From Pseudonocardia phyllosphaerae (GTDB taxonomy: Bacteria > Actinomycetota > Actinomycetes > Mycobacteriales > Pseudonocardiaceae): DNA of 64,000 nt. Every line of letters begins with the position of its first letter. The stretch's first letter is position 1. Position numbers and translations under genes: made by a program. A model generated the notes under the pieces. That model did no database searches. It saw nothing but the letters and a program-made list of their open reading frames with translations, and was not told the origin of the DNA. Location: positions 372,001-436,000 of the forward strand of contig NZ_JBKGXS010000001.1 of the NCBI RefSeq assembly GCF_046546475.1. The letters are read 5' to 3'. Below, piece by piece: positions 45,581 through 54,306 of this stretch.

Positions 45581-46794
45581 GACGCCTCCCCTGCCACGGG
45601 CAGGTCGGCGCGGACCCGCCAGCCGTCGTCGTCCGGCCCCGCGGTGACGGTGCCGCCGACCGCGCGGGCCCGTTCGGCCAGCCCGGCGAGCCCGGTGCCG
45701 CCGTGCAGGCCGGGACCGGCCGCGGGCCGGGCGCCGGGGCCGTTGCGGACCTCGATCCGCAGCTCCTCGTCCCGGGTCGCCAGGTGCACGGTGACCTGCG
45801 AGCCCGGAGCGTGCTTGGCCGCGTTGGTCAGCGACTCCTGCACGATCCGGTGCCCGGCCAGCTCGACCGCCGCGGGCAGCGCGGTGCCGGTCTCCCGGTC
45901 GTCGGACAGGGCCACGTCGAGACCACCCTCCCGGTAGGACTCGACGAGCCCGGGCAGCTCGGTGAGCCGGGCCGGGGCGCCCGGCGGGTCGGACGTGGTG
46001 TCGTCCGGGCCGCCGTCGCGCAGCAGCCCGATCATCGTGCGCATCTCGCCGAGTGCGGCCACCCCGGACTCGCGCACGTTCACCAGGACCCGGCGGGCCA
46101 GCTCCGGGTCGGTACCCGGCTGCAGCGCCGCCTCGGACTGCAGTGCGATCGCCGAGAGCCGCCCGGCGACGACGTCGTGCAGGTCGCGGGCCATCCGCGC
46201 CCGTTCCGCGGCGACGGCGGCGTCGCGCTCCCGGGCCGCGGCGCGGCGCGCCTCGGCGGCGCGGGCTCGTTCCAGGTCGGCGACGTCGACGTGCCTGCGC
46301 ACCTCCGCACCCCACACCAGCGGGATCCCGACGATCAGCACCAGGTTCAGCAGCGAGTAGACCGCGGGCCGCGTCCCGGCCGTGACCAGGGTGAACAACA
46401 CCAGCAGCGCGGTCGCCCCGGCGTAGCCGACGGCGACGGCCCGCGCGGTGCGCCGCGGCGGGAACAGCACCGCGCAGTAGAGCAGGTCGGTGAACACCAG
46501 CACGGTCCCGACCTCGGTGCGCCCGCCCCACAGCGGGCCGGAGATCAGCGCGGCCGTCGCGACGAGCAGCCCGGCCGGGACGTACCGGCGGCGCAGCAGC
46601 GACGCGGCGCAGCCGAGGGCCATCACGCCCAGCGACACCGCCGTCGGCCCGCCGCCCGGGCCCCACCAGCTGATCGCCGCGTCGGACAGCCCGAGCGCCA
46701 GCGCCAGCCCGACGGCGAACCAGGCCAGCCCCACCCCCGCGTCGCGGGCGAGCGACGGCGGACCGTCGGTGCGCGCGGCGAGGTAGGAGATCAC
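45577..46794 (-). CDS. Sensor histidine kinase (HisKA_3)
   Basis: About six hydrophobic segments occupy the first 190 residues, then a coiled region (ERARAAEARRAAARERDAAV) leads to the histidine motif RMARDLHDVVAGRLSAI. The ATPase domain ends with GGTGLAGLAERARAVGG. I used GTG 46794 (405 residues), preceded by GGGATGG. A GTG at 46854 would add 20 residues and leave only 51 bp to the divergent gene. With the response regulator it forms a two-component system, perhaps controlling the divergent membrane proteins. Confidence 0.85.
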   Translation of the reverse strand: MISYLAARTDGPPSLARDAGVGLAWFAVGLALALGLSDAAISWWGPGGGPTAVSLGVMALGCAASLLRRRYVPAGLLVATAALISGPLWGGRTEVGTVLVFTDLLYCAVLFPPRRTARAVAVGYAGATALLVLFTLVTAGTRPAVYSLLNLVLIVGIPLVWGAEVRRHVDVADLERARAAEARRAAARERDAAVAAERARMARDLHDVVAGRLSAIALQSEAALQPGTDPELARRVLVNVRESGVAALGEMRTMIGLLRDGGPDDTTSDPPGAPARLTELPGLVESYREGGLDVALSDDRETGTALPAAVELAGHRIVQESLTNAAKHAPGSQVTVHLATRDEELRIEVRNGPGARPAAGPGLHGGTGLAGLAERARAVGGTVTAGPDDDGWRVRADLPVAGEAS

Positions 46795-46905
46795 CGGGCC
46801 ATCCCACCACGGCGGAATCGACGGCGACGTCGGTCGAAAGTGGTACGCGTGCACCGGTCGTCCGCCGGACGCCGTACGGGCCGCCGGTCGGCACGATCGC
46901 CGGTC

Positions 46906-47517
46906 ATGGGGGATCCGACGGTGTCACCGCTGCTCTGGCTGATCGGTGCGGCCGAGGTCGCGTTCTGGGGGTTCCTGCTCGCCGGTCTCGCCACGCGCTA
47001 CCTGCTGCGCCGCCGCAGGCTCGGCGGGATCGTGCTGCTCGGCGTCCCGCTGGTGGACGTCGTGCTGGTCACCGCGGCTGCGGGCGACGTGCTCACCGGT
47101 GGCGAGCCGGCCTCGGTGCACGGGCTCGCCGCGCTCTACCTGGGTGTCACGGTCGCGTTCGGACACTCGCTGGTGCGCTGGGCCGACGTCCGGTTCGCGC
47201 ACCGCTTCGCAGGCGGCCCGACCCCGGTGAAACCGCCGCGCGGCGGGCTCGCCCGCACCCGCCACGAATGGCGCGAGTTCGGCAAGGTCGTCGCGACGTG
47301 GGTGATCACCGCAGCGGTGCTGGTTCTGCTCACGGTGCTCGCCGGCCGCGGGATCCCGGCGCCGGGGGACTGGACCGGGGATCCGATGTGGTCGTGGCTG
47401 AGCCGGGCGAGCCTGGTGGCCGGGATCTGGTTCGTCGTCGGGCCGCTGTGGGCCACGGTGTTCCCCGGTACCGACGAGTTCCCCGGCACCGGCGACCGGG
47501 AGCGCTCCGGTGTCTGA
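46906..47517 (+). CDS. Four-helix membrane protein, function unknown
   Basis: The 203-residue protein has four hydrophobic helices: two in the first 60 residues with the basic loop RYLLRRRRLGG between them, one near residue 130 (VVATWVITAAVLVLLTVLAG) and one near residue 168. Other loops are polar, and the C-terminus ends in a short acidic tail. I do not recognise the family. It overlaps the start of the DUF418 gene by 8 nt and is divergent from the two-component system. Confidence 0.75.
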   Translation: MGDPTVSPLLWLIGAAEVAFWGFLLAGLATRYLLRRRRLGGIVLLGVPLVDVVLVTAAAGDVLTGGEPASVHGLAALYLGVTVAFGHSLVRWADVRFAHRFAGGPTPVKPPRGGLARTRHEWREFGKVVATWVITAAVLVLLTVLAGRGIPAPGDWTGDPMWSWLSRASLVAGIWFVVGPLWATVFPGTDEFPGTGDRERSGV

Positions 47518-48661
47518 GCGCCTCGCCGCCCCGGACGTGCTGCGCGGGATCGCGATCGCGGGGACGTTCGGCACCAACATCTGGGTCTTCGCGGATCCGC
47601 GCGGCCCGATCGGGATCATCGCCGGTGCCGACGACGGCTGGTGGGCCGACACCGCGCTGCGCGCCGCCGCGAACGGCAAGTTCCTCGCCCTGCTCACGCT
47701 GCTGTTCGGCGTCGGTGTGGAGCTGCAGTACCGGTCCGCCGTGCGCCGCGGGCTGCGCTGGCCCGGCCGCTACCTGCTCCGCACGGCGATCCTGTTCACC
47801 GAGGGGCTGCTGCACTACCTGCTGGTCTTCGAGTTCGACGTCCTCATGGGCTACGCGGTCGCCGCGCTCCCGGTGGCCTGGCTGATCGGGCGCAGCCCCC
47901 GGGTCCGGGCCGTCGCCGCCGCGGCGGCGGGCTCGGCCGTCGTACTGATCGTCGGGGCGGTCACCGTGCTCACGGCGGGCTCGACGGGTGCCGACGCGCC
48001 GCTGCCGCCGTACCCGGCGACCTGGGCCGGGCAGGTGCACGACCGGATCGTCGATGCCGGGCTGTGGCGGATCGAGCTGGTCGTCGTCGTGCCGTCGGCG
48101 GTCGCGCTGTTCCTGGCCGGGGCCGCGCTGCTGCGTGCCGGGGTGTTCGACGCCGCGGGCACCCGGCTGCGCCACCGGCTCGTGGTGCTCGGCGCGGCCG
48201 GGGCCGTGCTGAACGTGGCGACGACGGTCGCCGGACCCGGCTGGTTCGTCGTCGAGCGCTACCTGGTCGCGCCGCTGGTGGCGCTCGGCCTGCTCGGGCT
48301 GGTGCCCGAGCTGCTGTTCCGGCTCCGCGCACCGGCCGGTCCGGTGCGCCGCGGCCTGACGGCCCTCGGGCGGACCGCGATGAGCTGCTACGTCGGCCAG
48401 AACCTGGTCGCGGCGGTGCTGTTCCACGCCTGGGGGCTCGGGCTCGCGACGACGTTCGCCGCGCTGCCCGCCCCGGTCCGCACCGTCGCGGTGGCCGGGA
48501 CGTGGGCGGCGGTGCTGGTCTGCTCGGCGGTGCTCGCGTCGGTGTGGCTGCGCCGGTTCGGGCGCGGGCCGCTGGAGCTGCTCACCCACCGGCTGCTCGG
48601 CGTGGGGGTCCCGGCGGACCCCACCGTCCGGACGGGGTGCCGGGGTGGGCCGGGCGCCTAG
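47510..48661 (+). CDS. DUF418 family membrane protein
   Basis: The 383-residue protein has around nine hydrophobic segments. It opens with APDVLRGIAIAGTFGTN and has the family region GKFLALLTLLFGVGVELQ, then a C-terminal DUF418 part (LTALGRTAMSCYVGQNLVAA, later GPLELLTHRL). DUF418 proteins are related to acyltransferase-like membrane proteins, but their activity is not known. The GTG start overlaps the upstream membrane protein gene, so they are co-translated. Confidence 0.85.
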   Translation: MSERLAAPDVLRGIAIAGTFGTNIWVFADPRGPIGIIAGADDGWWADTALRAAANGKFLALLTLLFGVGVELQYRSAVRRGLRWPGRYLLRTAILFTEGLLHYLLVFEFDVLMGYAVAALPVAWLIGRSPRVRAVAAAAAGSAVVLIVGAVTVLTAGSTGADAPLPPYPATWAGQVHDRIVDAGLWRIELVVVVPSAVALFLAGAALLRAGVFDAAGTRLRHRLVVLGAAGAVLNVATTVAGPGWFVVERYLVAPLVALGLLGLVPELLFRLRAPAGPVRRGLTALGRTAMSCYVGQNLVAAVLFHAWGLGLATTFAALPAPVRTVAVAGTWAAVLVCSAVLASVWLRRFGRGPLELLTHRLLGVGVPADPTVRTGCRGGPGA

Positions 48662-48696
48662 CGTGGAACCACCCACCACGTGCCCCGGGAGCGTCG

Positions 48697-49407
48697 ATGA
48701 TCGGAACCGACCACCTGTCCAACGACCTCGCAGGCTGGCTGGACCGCACGCTGGTCCGGCCGGGGCTGCTGGCGCCGGAGCGGTTCGAGGAGGCGTTCGT
48801 CGCCTGCGTCGCGAGCGCGGCGAAGGACCCCGAGTACCCGGACGACGCGTGGCTTGCGTTCTACCGCAACACCCTCGACGCGCTGGCCGGTGAGCCCGAG
48901 CCGGGCGGCACGAACGCCGAGATGGCGCCGGTGCACGCCCGGGCCCGGGAACTGGTCGTCGGCGACGACGTGCTGGAGCTGGGCTGCTGCTTCGGCTTCC
49001 TGTCCCTGCAGCTCGCCCGGGACGGGCACCGGGTCACCGCGACCGACCTGACCGCCGGGACGGTGGACCTGCTGACCCGGATGGCCCCGCAGCTGGGCGC
49101 CGACGTGGAGACCCACGTCGCCGACGCCCGCGCCGTCGCGCTGCCCGACGACTGCGCCGACACCGTGTTCGCCGTGCACCTGATCGAGCACCTCCCCGAG
49201 GCCGAGGGCGACGAGGTGGTCGCGGAGATGCTGCGGCTGGCCCGGCGGCGCATCGTCGTCGCCGCCCCGTTCGAGGACGCGCCGAACCCGGCCTGGGGGC
49301 ACGTACGGGTCTTCGACACCGACGTCCTGCGCCGGATCGGGGAGCGCACCGGGAAGCCGTTCACCGTCGCCGAGCACCACGGCGGCTGGCTGGTGGCCGA
49401 CCTCTGA
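48697..49407 (+). CDS. mftM: SAM-dependent methyltransferase, likely mycofactocin oligosaccharide methyltransferase
   Basis: The 236-residue class I methyltransferase has SAM-binding motif VLELGCCFGFLSLQLARDGH near residue 90, DARAVALPDD near residue 143 and HLIEHLPEAEGDEVV near residue 165. The pattern ELGCCFGF and the ending HHGGWLVADL agree with MftM as I remember it, the enzyme that methylates the glucose chain of mycofactocin; this is recognition from memory and not a search. An NDMA-type methanol dehydrogenase, a class of enzyme linked to mycofactocin, lies 3 kb away and supports the call. Its stop touches the convergent VWA stop. Confidence 0.65.
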   Translation: MIGTDHLSNDLAGWLDRTLVRPGLLAPERFEEAFVACVASAAKDPEYPDDAWLAFYRNTLDALAGEPEPGGTNAEMAPVHARARELVVGDDVLELGCCFGFLSLQLARDGHRVTATDLTAGTVDLLTRMAPQLGADVETHVADARAVALPDDCADTVFAVHLIEHLPEAEGDEVVAEMLRLARRRIVVAAPFEDAPNPAWGHVRVFDTDVLRRIGERTGKPFTVAEHHGGWLVADL

Positions 49408-50949
49408 TCACCGTCCGATCAGCTCGCCCGCCATCTCGTTCGTCGTCGTCTCCAGGCCGGACAGGTCGCGCACCACGCGCACCCGGTCGCAGTGCTCGGC
49501 GTAGAGCGGCAGGTCGCAGCGGCCGAGGCCCCAGGAGTAGCGCGGCTCGGGGGTCAGCCAGATCGTCTCCCGGGCGCGGCGGGTGATCTCGACGAAGGCC
49601 TCCATGTTCGGGTCGTTGCCGTTGCCCCGGCCGTCGCCGAGCACCAGCACCGTCGTGCGGCGGGTGACCGCGGAGCCGAACTCCTCCAGGAACTCGCCGA
49701 ACGCGGCGCCGTAGTCGGAGTTGGCGTCGACGTCGAGCTGGTCGCCGCCGAAGATCAGCCCCAGGGCGTGCTCGACGGGGTGGTCGGCGAACAGGTCGGT
49801 GACCTCGACCAGGTCGGAGACGAACGCGAACGACCGCACCTGCCCGAACAGGTCCTGCAGCCCGTGCACCAGGTGCAGGGTGAACCGGGCGGTCGCGCGC
49901 ACCGACAGCGACACGTCGGCCAGCACCACCAGGCGCGGCTTGTCCTCCTGGCGCTGCACGGTGACCGGGTTGAACGGCACGCCGTCGTAGCGCATGTTCC
50001 TGCGCATCGTGCGGGCCGAGTCGATCCGGCCCCGCGGCGACACCCGCCGCCGGTGGGTCAGCGCGCCGTGCAGCGACTTCGCCAGACGGCGCAGCGAGTC
50101 CTCCAGCTGCATCCGCTCGGTCTCCGAGGCCCGGTCGACCTCGGCGACACGGTCGACGTCGTCGTGGCCCTCGACGATCCGCTGCTCGATCTCCATCAGC
50201 TTCTCGAGGTGGGCCTTGAGCAGCTCGGGCAGGTTCTCCAGGACGCCGGTGAGCCTGCGGCGCAGGGCCGCCGCGTCGTCCTCGGTGCCCTTCTCCGCGT
50301 CGGTGAGCGCGTCCTCCTCGGAGTTGAGCCAGCCCAGCAGCGCGTCCTGCTGGGCGACCGAGAGGTCCGCGTCGACCTGGGTGCCCTGCTGCTGGGAGAT
50401 GTCGCCGGGCAGCCCGCCGCCGGAGAACCGGTCGGTCTCGATCTGCACCCGCTGGCCCTCGGTGGCGCCGTCGGCCTGCTCCTTGGACAGCACGATCTCG
50501 TCGGTCATCGACGCCATGTCGATCTTGTTGGCCTCCTGGTGGAGGTTGTACTGCTCCGCCAGGTCCTCCGGGTCGAAGTACTCCCGGATGTCGGCCGGGG
50601 AACCGTGGTCGTGGCCCTCCTGCGGGGTCTCCGACGGCTCCTCGGAGAGCGTGAAGTTCTCCAGCGCGGCGTCGTCGGTCATGTCGCCGTGCCCGTGCCC
50701 GTGGCCGTGCCCTGTGTCGGTCTCGCCCACCTTGACCAGGGAGAAGAACAGGTCGAAGACCTCGTCGAACGTCGCCTCGTCGCGCCGGTCCTTGATCAGC
50801 GCGACGCGCAGGGCCTCCTTCAGCACCGCCTTGTCCGACAGCACGCCGGGCTGGGCGGCGCAGGCCATCGCGTCGAGGGCCTCGGAGACCGAGATGCGCA
50901 CCGAGCGGATCCGCAGGAGCCGGACGAAGCGGTGGATGCTCGCTTCCAC
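49408..50949 (-). CDS. VWA domain protein with His-Gly repeat, partner of MoxR ATPase
   Basis: The 513-residue protein ends in a von Willebrand A domain with the MIDAS variant DVSLSV near residue 345 and GDGRGNGNDPNM near 445. It has a short GHGHGHGHG run at about residues 81-89 and another EGHDHG near 112, both in an acidic linker that should be exposed. The central part is helical and charged. It follows the AAA ATPase by 11 nt and the methanol dehydrogenase further upstream, all in one direction. VWA-MoxR pairs assemble metal enzymes elsewhere, so it probably helps mature the dehydrogenase. It is clearly longer than the CoxE-like protein at 2458. Confidence 0.85.
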   Translation of the reverse strand: MEASIHRFVRLLRIRSVRISVSEALDAMACAAQPGVLSDKAVLKEALRVALIKDRRDEATFDEVFDLFFSLVKVGETDTGHGHGHGHGDMTDDAALENFTLSEEPSETPQEGHDHGSPADIREYFDPEDLAEQYNLHQEANKIDMASMTDEIVLSKEQADGATEGQRVQIETDRFSGGGLPGDISQQQGTQVDADLSVAQQDALLGWLNSEEDALTDAEKGTEDDAAALRRRLTGVLENLPELLKAHLEKLMEIEQRIVEGHDDVDRVAEVDRASETERMQLEDSLRRLAKSLHGALTHRRRVSPRGRIDSARTMRRNMRYDGVPFNPVTVQRQEDKPRLVVLADVSLSVRATARFTLHLVHGLQDLFGQVRSFAFVSDLVEVTDLFADHPVEHALGLIFGGDQLDVDANSDYGAAFGEFLEEFGSAVTRRTTVLVLGDGRGNGNDPNMEAFVEITRRARETIWLTPEPRYSWGLGRCDLPLYAEHCDRVRVVRDLSGLETTTNEMAGELIGR

Positions 50950-50960
50950 TCCCGGCCCCC

Positions 50961-52256
50961 TCAGACCGGGCGCCTGCGGGAGCCGCCGAACGAGCGGGAC
51001 CCCTGCCCGGAGCTCACGTTGCGCGGCTTGGTGCTGCCGCCGCCCGCGGTGACACCGCCGTAGATCGGGTGCCGGCCCGGTTCGTCCTTCCCTGCGCGCT
51101 TGGCCCGGCCGTCGACGTCGCCGTCGTCCGGGTCGTCGGACGCCGCCGGGCGCGCGGGGGCCGCCTTCGGGGCCGGGGCGGGCTCGTCGTCGTGGGTGTG
51201 GTCGCCGTCGTGGCCGTGCCCATGGCCGTGCCCGTGCCCATGCCCGTGGCCGTGCCCGTGCTCCTCGACCACCGCGTTCGGGTCGACGAGGTGCGGGATG
51301 GCGTCGAGCGCCTTCTTCACGTCCTTGTCGTACTTCACGACGACCGAGACGGTGTCGGACAGGATCTGCGAGTTCAGCTCGTCGACGCCGAGCACGGCCA
51401 GCGTGCGGGCCCAGTCGATCGTCTCCGAGATCGACGGCGACTTGCGCAGCTCCAGCTCGCGCAGCCCGCGCACCACGGTGACGAGCTCCTCGGCCAGCTG
51501 GTCGGACAGCCCGGTCTTCTTCGACCGCACGATCTCCAGCTCGCGCTGGGCGGAGGGGTAGTCGAGGAACAGGTGCAGGCAGCGGCGCTTCAGGGCGGCG
51601 GCCAGGTCACGGGTGTTGTTCGAGGTCAGCAGCACGTAGGGGCGGTGCTTGGCGGTGAACGTCCCGACCTCGGGCACCGAGATCTGGTACTCGCCGAGAG
51701 TCTCCAGCAGCACGGCCTCGAGGGCCTCGTCGGCGCGGTCGACCTCGTCGATCAGCAGCACGCACGGCTCGTCGGAACGGATCGCCTCGAGCAGCGGGCG
51801 CGGGGCGAGGAACCGCTCGGAGAAGAAGACGCTCTCCTGCGACCCGACGCGCTCGACGGCCGACGCGAGGTCGGGTGCGTCCTCGACGACCTGCCCGATC
51901 TTCTCGCGCAGGATCTGGGTGTACATGAGCTGCTTGCCGTAGTCCCACTCGTAGAGAGCCTTGGTCTCGTCCTGGCCCTCGTAGCACTGCAGGCGCAGCA
52001 GCCTGCGCCCCGTGGCAACGGCGAGCATCTTGGCCAGCTCGGTCTTGCCGACGCCGGCGGGTCCCTCCAGCAGCAGCGGCTTGTCGAGCCGGGTCAGCAG
52101 GAACACCGTCGTCGCCAGCCGGGTGTCGGCGATGTAGCCGTGCTCGCGCAGGGCCTCGACCACCTGGTCGACGGACTCGAACGGGCCGGACGTGGCGACC
52201 GCGTCGGCGACCTCGCCGGGGTCGGGGGAAGAGGAGGGAACGACAGCCTCGGACAC
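50961..52256 (-). CDS. MoxR-type AAA+ ATPase with long His-Gly tail
   Basis: The 431-residue ATPase has Walker A LEGPAGVGKTELAKML near residue 62, Walker B VLLIDEVDRADEALEAVLLE near 166 and sensor LLTSNNTRDLAAALKRRC near 215. The MoxR core stops at about residue 325. The extra 105 residues begin with nine histidines alternating with glycine (about residues 328-344), then DGDHTH, and end in a basic Gly/Ser tail. Such runs bind nickel, zinc or cobalt in metallochaperones. The GTG at 52256 sits 8 nt after AAGGAG. It lies between the methanol dehydrogenase and its VWA partner. Confidence 0.88.
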   Translation of the reverse strand: MSEAVVPSSSPDPGEVADAVATSGPFESVDQVVEALREHGYIADTRLATTVFLLTRLDKPLLLEGPAGVGKTELAKMLAVATGRRLLRLQCYEGQDETKALYEWDYGKQLMYTQILREKIGQVVEDAPDLASAVERVGSQESVFFSERFLAPRPLLEAIRSDEPCVLLIDEVDRADEALEAVLLETLGEYQISVPEVGTFTAKHRPYVLLTSNNTRDLAAALKRRCLHLFLDYPSAQRELEIVRSKKTGLSDQLAEELVTVVRGLRELELRKSPSISETIDWARTLAVLGVDELNSQILSDTVSVVVKYDKDVKKALDAIPHLVDPNAVVEEHGHGHGHGHGHGHGHGHDGDHTHDDEPAPAPKAAPARPAASDDPDDGDVDGRAKRAGKDEPGRHPIYGGVTAGGGSTKPRNVSSGQGSRSFGGSRRRPV

Positions 52257-52309
52257 GCGTGATTCTCCTTCGCAGCCGCACCGTCGGTGGTGCGGCGGGC
52301 CGTACCGCA

Positions 52310-52364
52310 ACCGGCGGGCCCACCCGTGGCGCGAGTATGCGCCGGTTCGGGTGGGCCCGCCGGT
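52310..52364 (-). terminator. Large hairpin between methanol dehydrogenase and AAA ATPase
   Basis: The arms 52310-52326 and 52348-52364 are perfectly complementary over 17 bp, and the loop holds a second stem (GGCGC-GAGTAT-GCGCC). It begins 28 nt after the dehydrogenase stop. There is no T tract, so it may lower rather than stop transcription into the chaperone genes, or protect the dehydrogenase mRNA. Confidence 0.6.
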
Positions 52365-52392
52365 GTGCGGACTCCGCGGACTCGCCGGACGA

Positions 52393-53685
52393 TCAGGTCA
52401 GCAGGTCGTCCAGGTCACCGTTGATGGAGTGGTCGACGACCGGGCGGACGGTCTCGAAGGTGCACTCCTTGATGTTGCCGGGGGTGCACGCGTCGCCCAG
52501 GACGTGGTTGGTGATCTTGTCGACGTCGGCGGCGTCCCCGACGATCGTGCCGTGCTCCTCGTAGAACTTGGTCGGGCCCTCGCCCAGCCGGTTCTTCGAG
52601 TACGTGTCCTTCTTGACGTCGGTGAACTTCTCCGGGATGCCCACGTCGCGCAGCAGCCGGATCGACGCGGCCAGCGCGGCGTCCGCGGCCTGCGGCTTGG
52701 TCATGCCGCGGGTGTCGACGCCCATCGCCTCGGCGATGTCGGCGAAGCGCTCGTAGGCGACCGGCATGTTGAACGCCCACACGCGCGGCAGCGCGATGGC
52801 GTTGTTCAGGCCGTGGTGGGTGTCGTAGAACGCCGACACCGCGTGGCTGATCGAGTGGATGATGCCCAGGCCACCGGAGTTGAACGCCTGCGCGGCGATG
52901 TACTGCGCGTACATCATGCCCTCGCGGCCGGGGAGGTCCTGGCCGTTCCAGACGGCCTGACGCAGGTGGGCCGCGGTCAGCTTGATCGCGTGCAGCGCGT
53001 TGCCCAGCGACGGCTGGAAGTTCAGCCGCGAGGTGTAGGGCTCCGAGGCGTGTGCGAGCACGTCGAACCCGCACTGGGCGGTGTAGTCGACCGGGCAGTC
53101 GTAGTAGAGGACCGGGTCGTCGATCGCGAGGCTGGTGACCGAGGCGTCGTCGAACGCGACGTACTTGTGCGGGTTGTCCGGGTCGGTCGTGGTGTCGGTG
53201 ATCACGTACGCCCACGAGGTCTCCGAACCGGTGCCCGCCGTGGTGGAGACCGCGATGTGCGGCGGGTTCGCCGGGTTCTCGGACTTGTTGAAGCCCTCGA
53301 ACTCGTTGACGTTGCGGCCGTCGTGGGCCACCGAGATCCGCGCGCCCTTGCAGGCGTCGTGCGAGGAACCGCCGCCGATCGAGACGAACGAGTCGCACTT
53401 GTTCTGCTGGTAGAGGCCCACAGCGTCCATGACGTTGTAGTCCTTGGGGTTCGACTCGACCTGGTCGTACAGCACGACCTCGAGGCCGTGGTACTTCATC
53501 GACTCGACGATCTTGTGGACGATGTCGGTGCCGCGCAGGCCCGACGTCATCACCAGGGTCTTCTTGAAGCCCAGGTTGAGCGCCTCCGGGCCGATCATCT
53601 CGTGCGCACCGGGACCCATGAGTGCCCGGGGGAACGGATGGAACTCCTTGATGGGGAACGGCTTGAGCAGCTCGTCTACCTGCAT
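52393..53685 (-). CDS. mno: NDMA-dependent methanol dehydrogenase (Mno/Mdo)
   Basis: The 430-residue group III alcohol dehydrogenase matches Mno/Mdo of Amycolatopsis and Mycobacterium almost throughout: FPIKEFHPFPRALMGPGAHE, TSGLRGTDIVHKIVESMKYH, SIGGGSSHDACKGARI near residue 105. The metal-ligand region shows FDVLAHASEP and IIHSISHAVSAFYDTHHG. These decameric enzymes oxidise methanol to formaldehyde with tightly bound NADP(H) and need an artificial acceptor in vitro; in mycobacteria activity depends on mycofactocin. The ATG at 53685 follows AAAGGG. It heads an operon with a His-rich MoxR ATPase and a VWA protein. Confidence 0.95.
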   Translation of the reverse strand: MQVDELLKPFPIKEFHPFPRALMGPGAHEMIGPEALNLGFKKTLVMTSGLRGTDIVHKIVESMKYHGLEVVLYDQVESNPKDYNVMDAVGLYQQNKCDSFVSIGGGSSHDACKGARISVAHDGRNVNEFEGFNKSENPANPPHIAVSTTAGTGSETSWAYVITDTTTDPDNPHKYVAFDDASVTSLAIDDPVLYYDCPVDYTAQCGFDVLAHASEPYTSRLNFQPSLGNALHAIKLTAAHLRQAVWNGQDLPGREGMMYAQYIAAQAFNSGGLGIIHSISHAVSAFYDTHHGLNNAIALPRVWAFNMPVAYERFADIAEAMGVDTRGMTKPQAADAALAASIRLLRDVGIPEKFTDVKKDTYSKNRLGEGPTKFYEEHGTIVGDAADVDKITNHVLGDACTPGNIKECTFETVRPVVDHSINGDLDDLLT

Positions 53686-53938
53686 GTCAGCCCTTTCTGA
53701 GGCAGGCGGATGGGTCGGTTCCGGACGGTAGAACCGGTGTGGCCACGAGCACAGGGGTGATCGGGATTACCCGTCGGCTGCCCAGGCAGGAAACCCCTCC
53801 GAACAGAGGGGGACAGGGTGAGGTCGCCCTCGGACCGCGGAGCGGCAGGGCGTTGTGTTGCAAGTCTATGGCAACAAACAACGAACAGCAATACTTCACA
53901 TGGACCCGGGCGCGCGGCGTCGTCTACTGTCGGTTCCG
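53686..53938. other. Divergent promoter region of mno and metE
   Basis: This part of the 621-bp mno-metE spacer holds an inverted repeat (53856-53876). It also has a possible minus-strand mno promoter TTGCTG-N17-TAGACT, whose -10 lies inside the repeat spacer. No gene or further element is seen. The rest of the spacer is the cobalamin riboswitch and the metE leader. Confidence 0.45.
53856..53876. promoter_or_regulatory. Inverted repeat operator candidate between mno and metE
   Basis: TGTTGC-N9-GCAACA is a perfect 6+6 dyad about 175 bp upstream of mno and about 63 bp before the riboswitch. It is AT-rich for this genome and overlaps the likely mno -10, so a repressor or activator of mno could bind here. 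The regulator is not in the window. Confidence 0.5.
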
Positions 53939-54136
53939 CCGACGGTTCGCGGCGCACCCCTCGGGGCGCGCCGCGAGGCAAGAGGGAACCCGGTGTGAGT
54001 CCGGGACTGCCCCGCAGCGGTGAGTGGGAACGACCGCCGTCATACGAGCACTGGGAGCACGAGCTCCTGGGAAGCGACGGCCAGTAGGTCGGGTGCGACG
54101 CACCCGGTGCCCACGAGTCCGAATACCTGCCGTCGG
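53939..54136 (+). promoter_or_regulatory. Cobalamin (B12) riboswitch
   Basis: The conserved core is present: AAGAGGGAACCCGGTGTGAG, then ACTGCCCCGCAGCGGTGAGT, a variable stem, GGGAAGCGACGGCCAGTAGG and GCCCACGAGTCCGAATACCT. The closing stem pairs CCGACGG (53939-53945) with CCGTCGG (54130-54136). It should switch off metE when B12 is available for the B12-dependent synthase. Confidence 0.95.
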
Positions 54137-54137
54137 T

Positions 54138-54159
54138 GCGCACGCCGGCCGGCGTGCGC
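54138..54159 (+). other. Palindromic hairpin behind the B12 aptamer
   Basis: A 22-bp perfect palindrome (core CACGCCGGCCGGCGTG) starts two bases after the aptamer. It may be part of the expression platform that stops transcription or hides the ribosome site. Confidence 0.45.
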
Positions 54160-54306
54160 GGATCCGCGGCCTCGCGGGAGGGCGGACGGACGAGCGGGCG
54201 CGACCCGGCACCGGTGTGTCTCCGGTGCGGTCGCGGGCTCGCGCGTGCTGTCACGCCCTCTGCACGGTGCCGCGGTCCACCACCGGACTCGCGAGGAGAG
54301 AGGGCC

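Noticed and set aside
51190..51275. A DNA repeat of GTGCCC/ATGGCC units as an independent repeat element
   Set aside because: The units are codons of the His-Gly tail in the AAA ATPase and are explained by the protein sequence.
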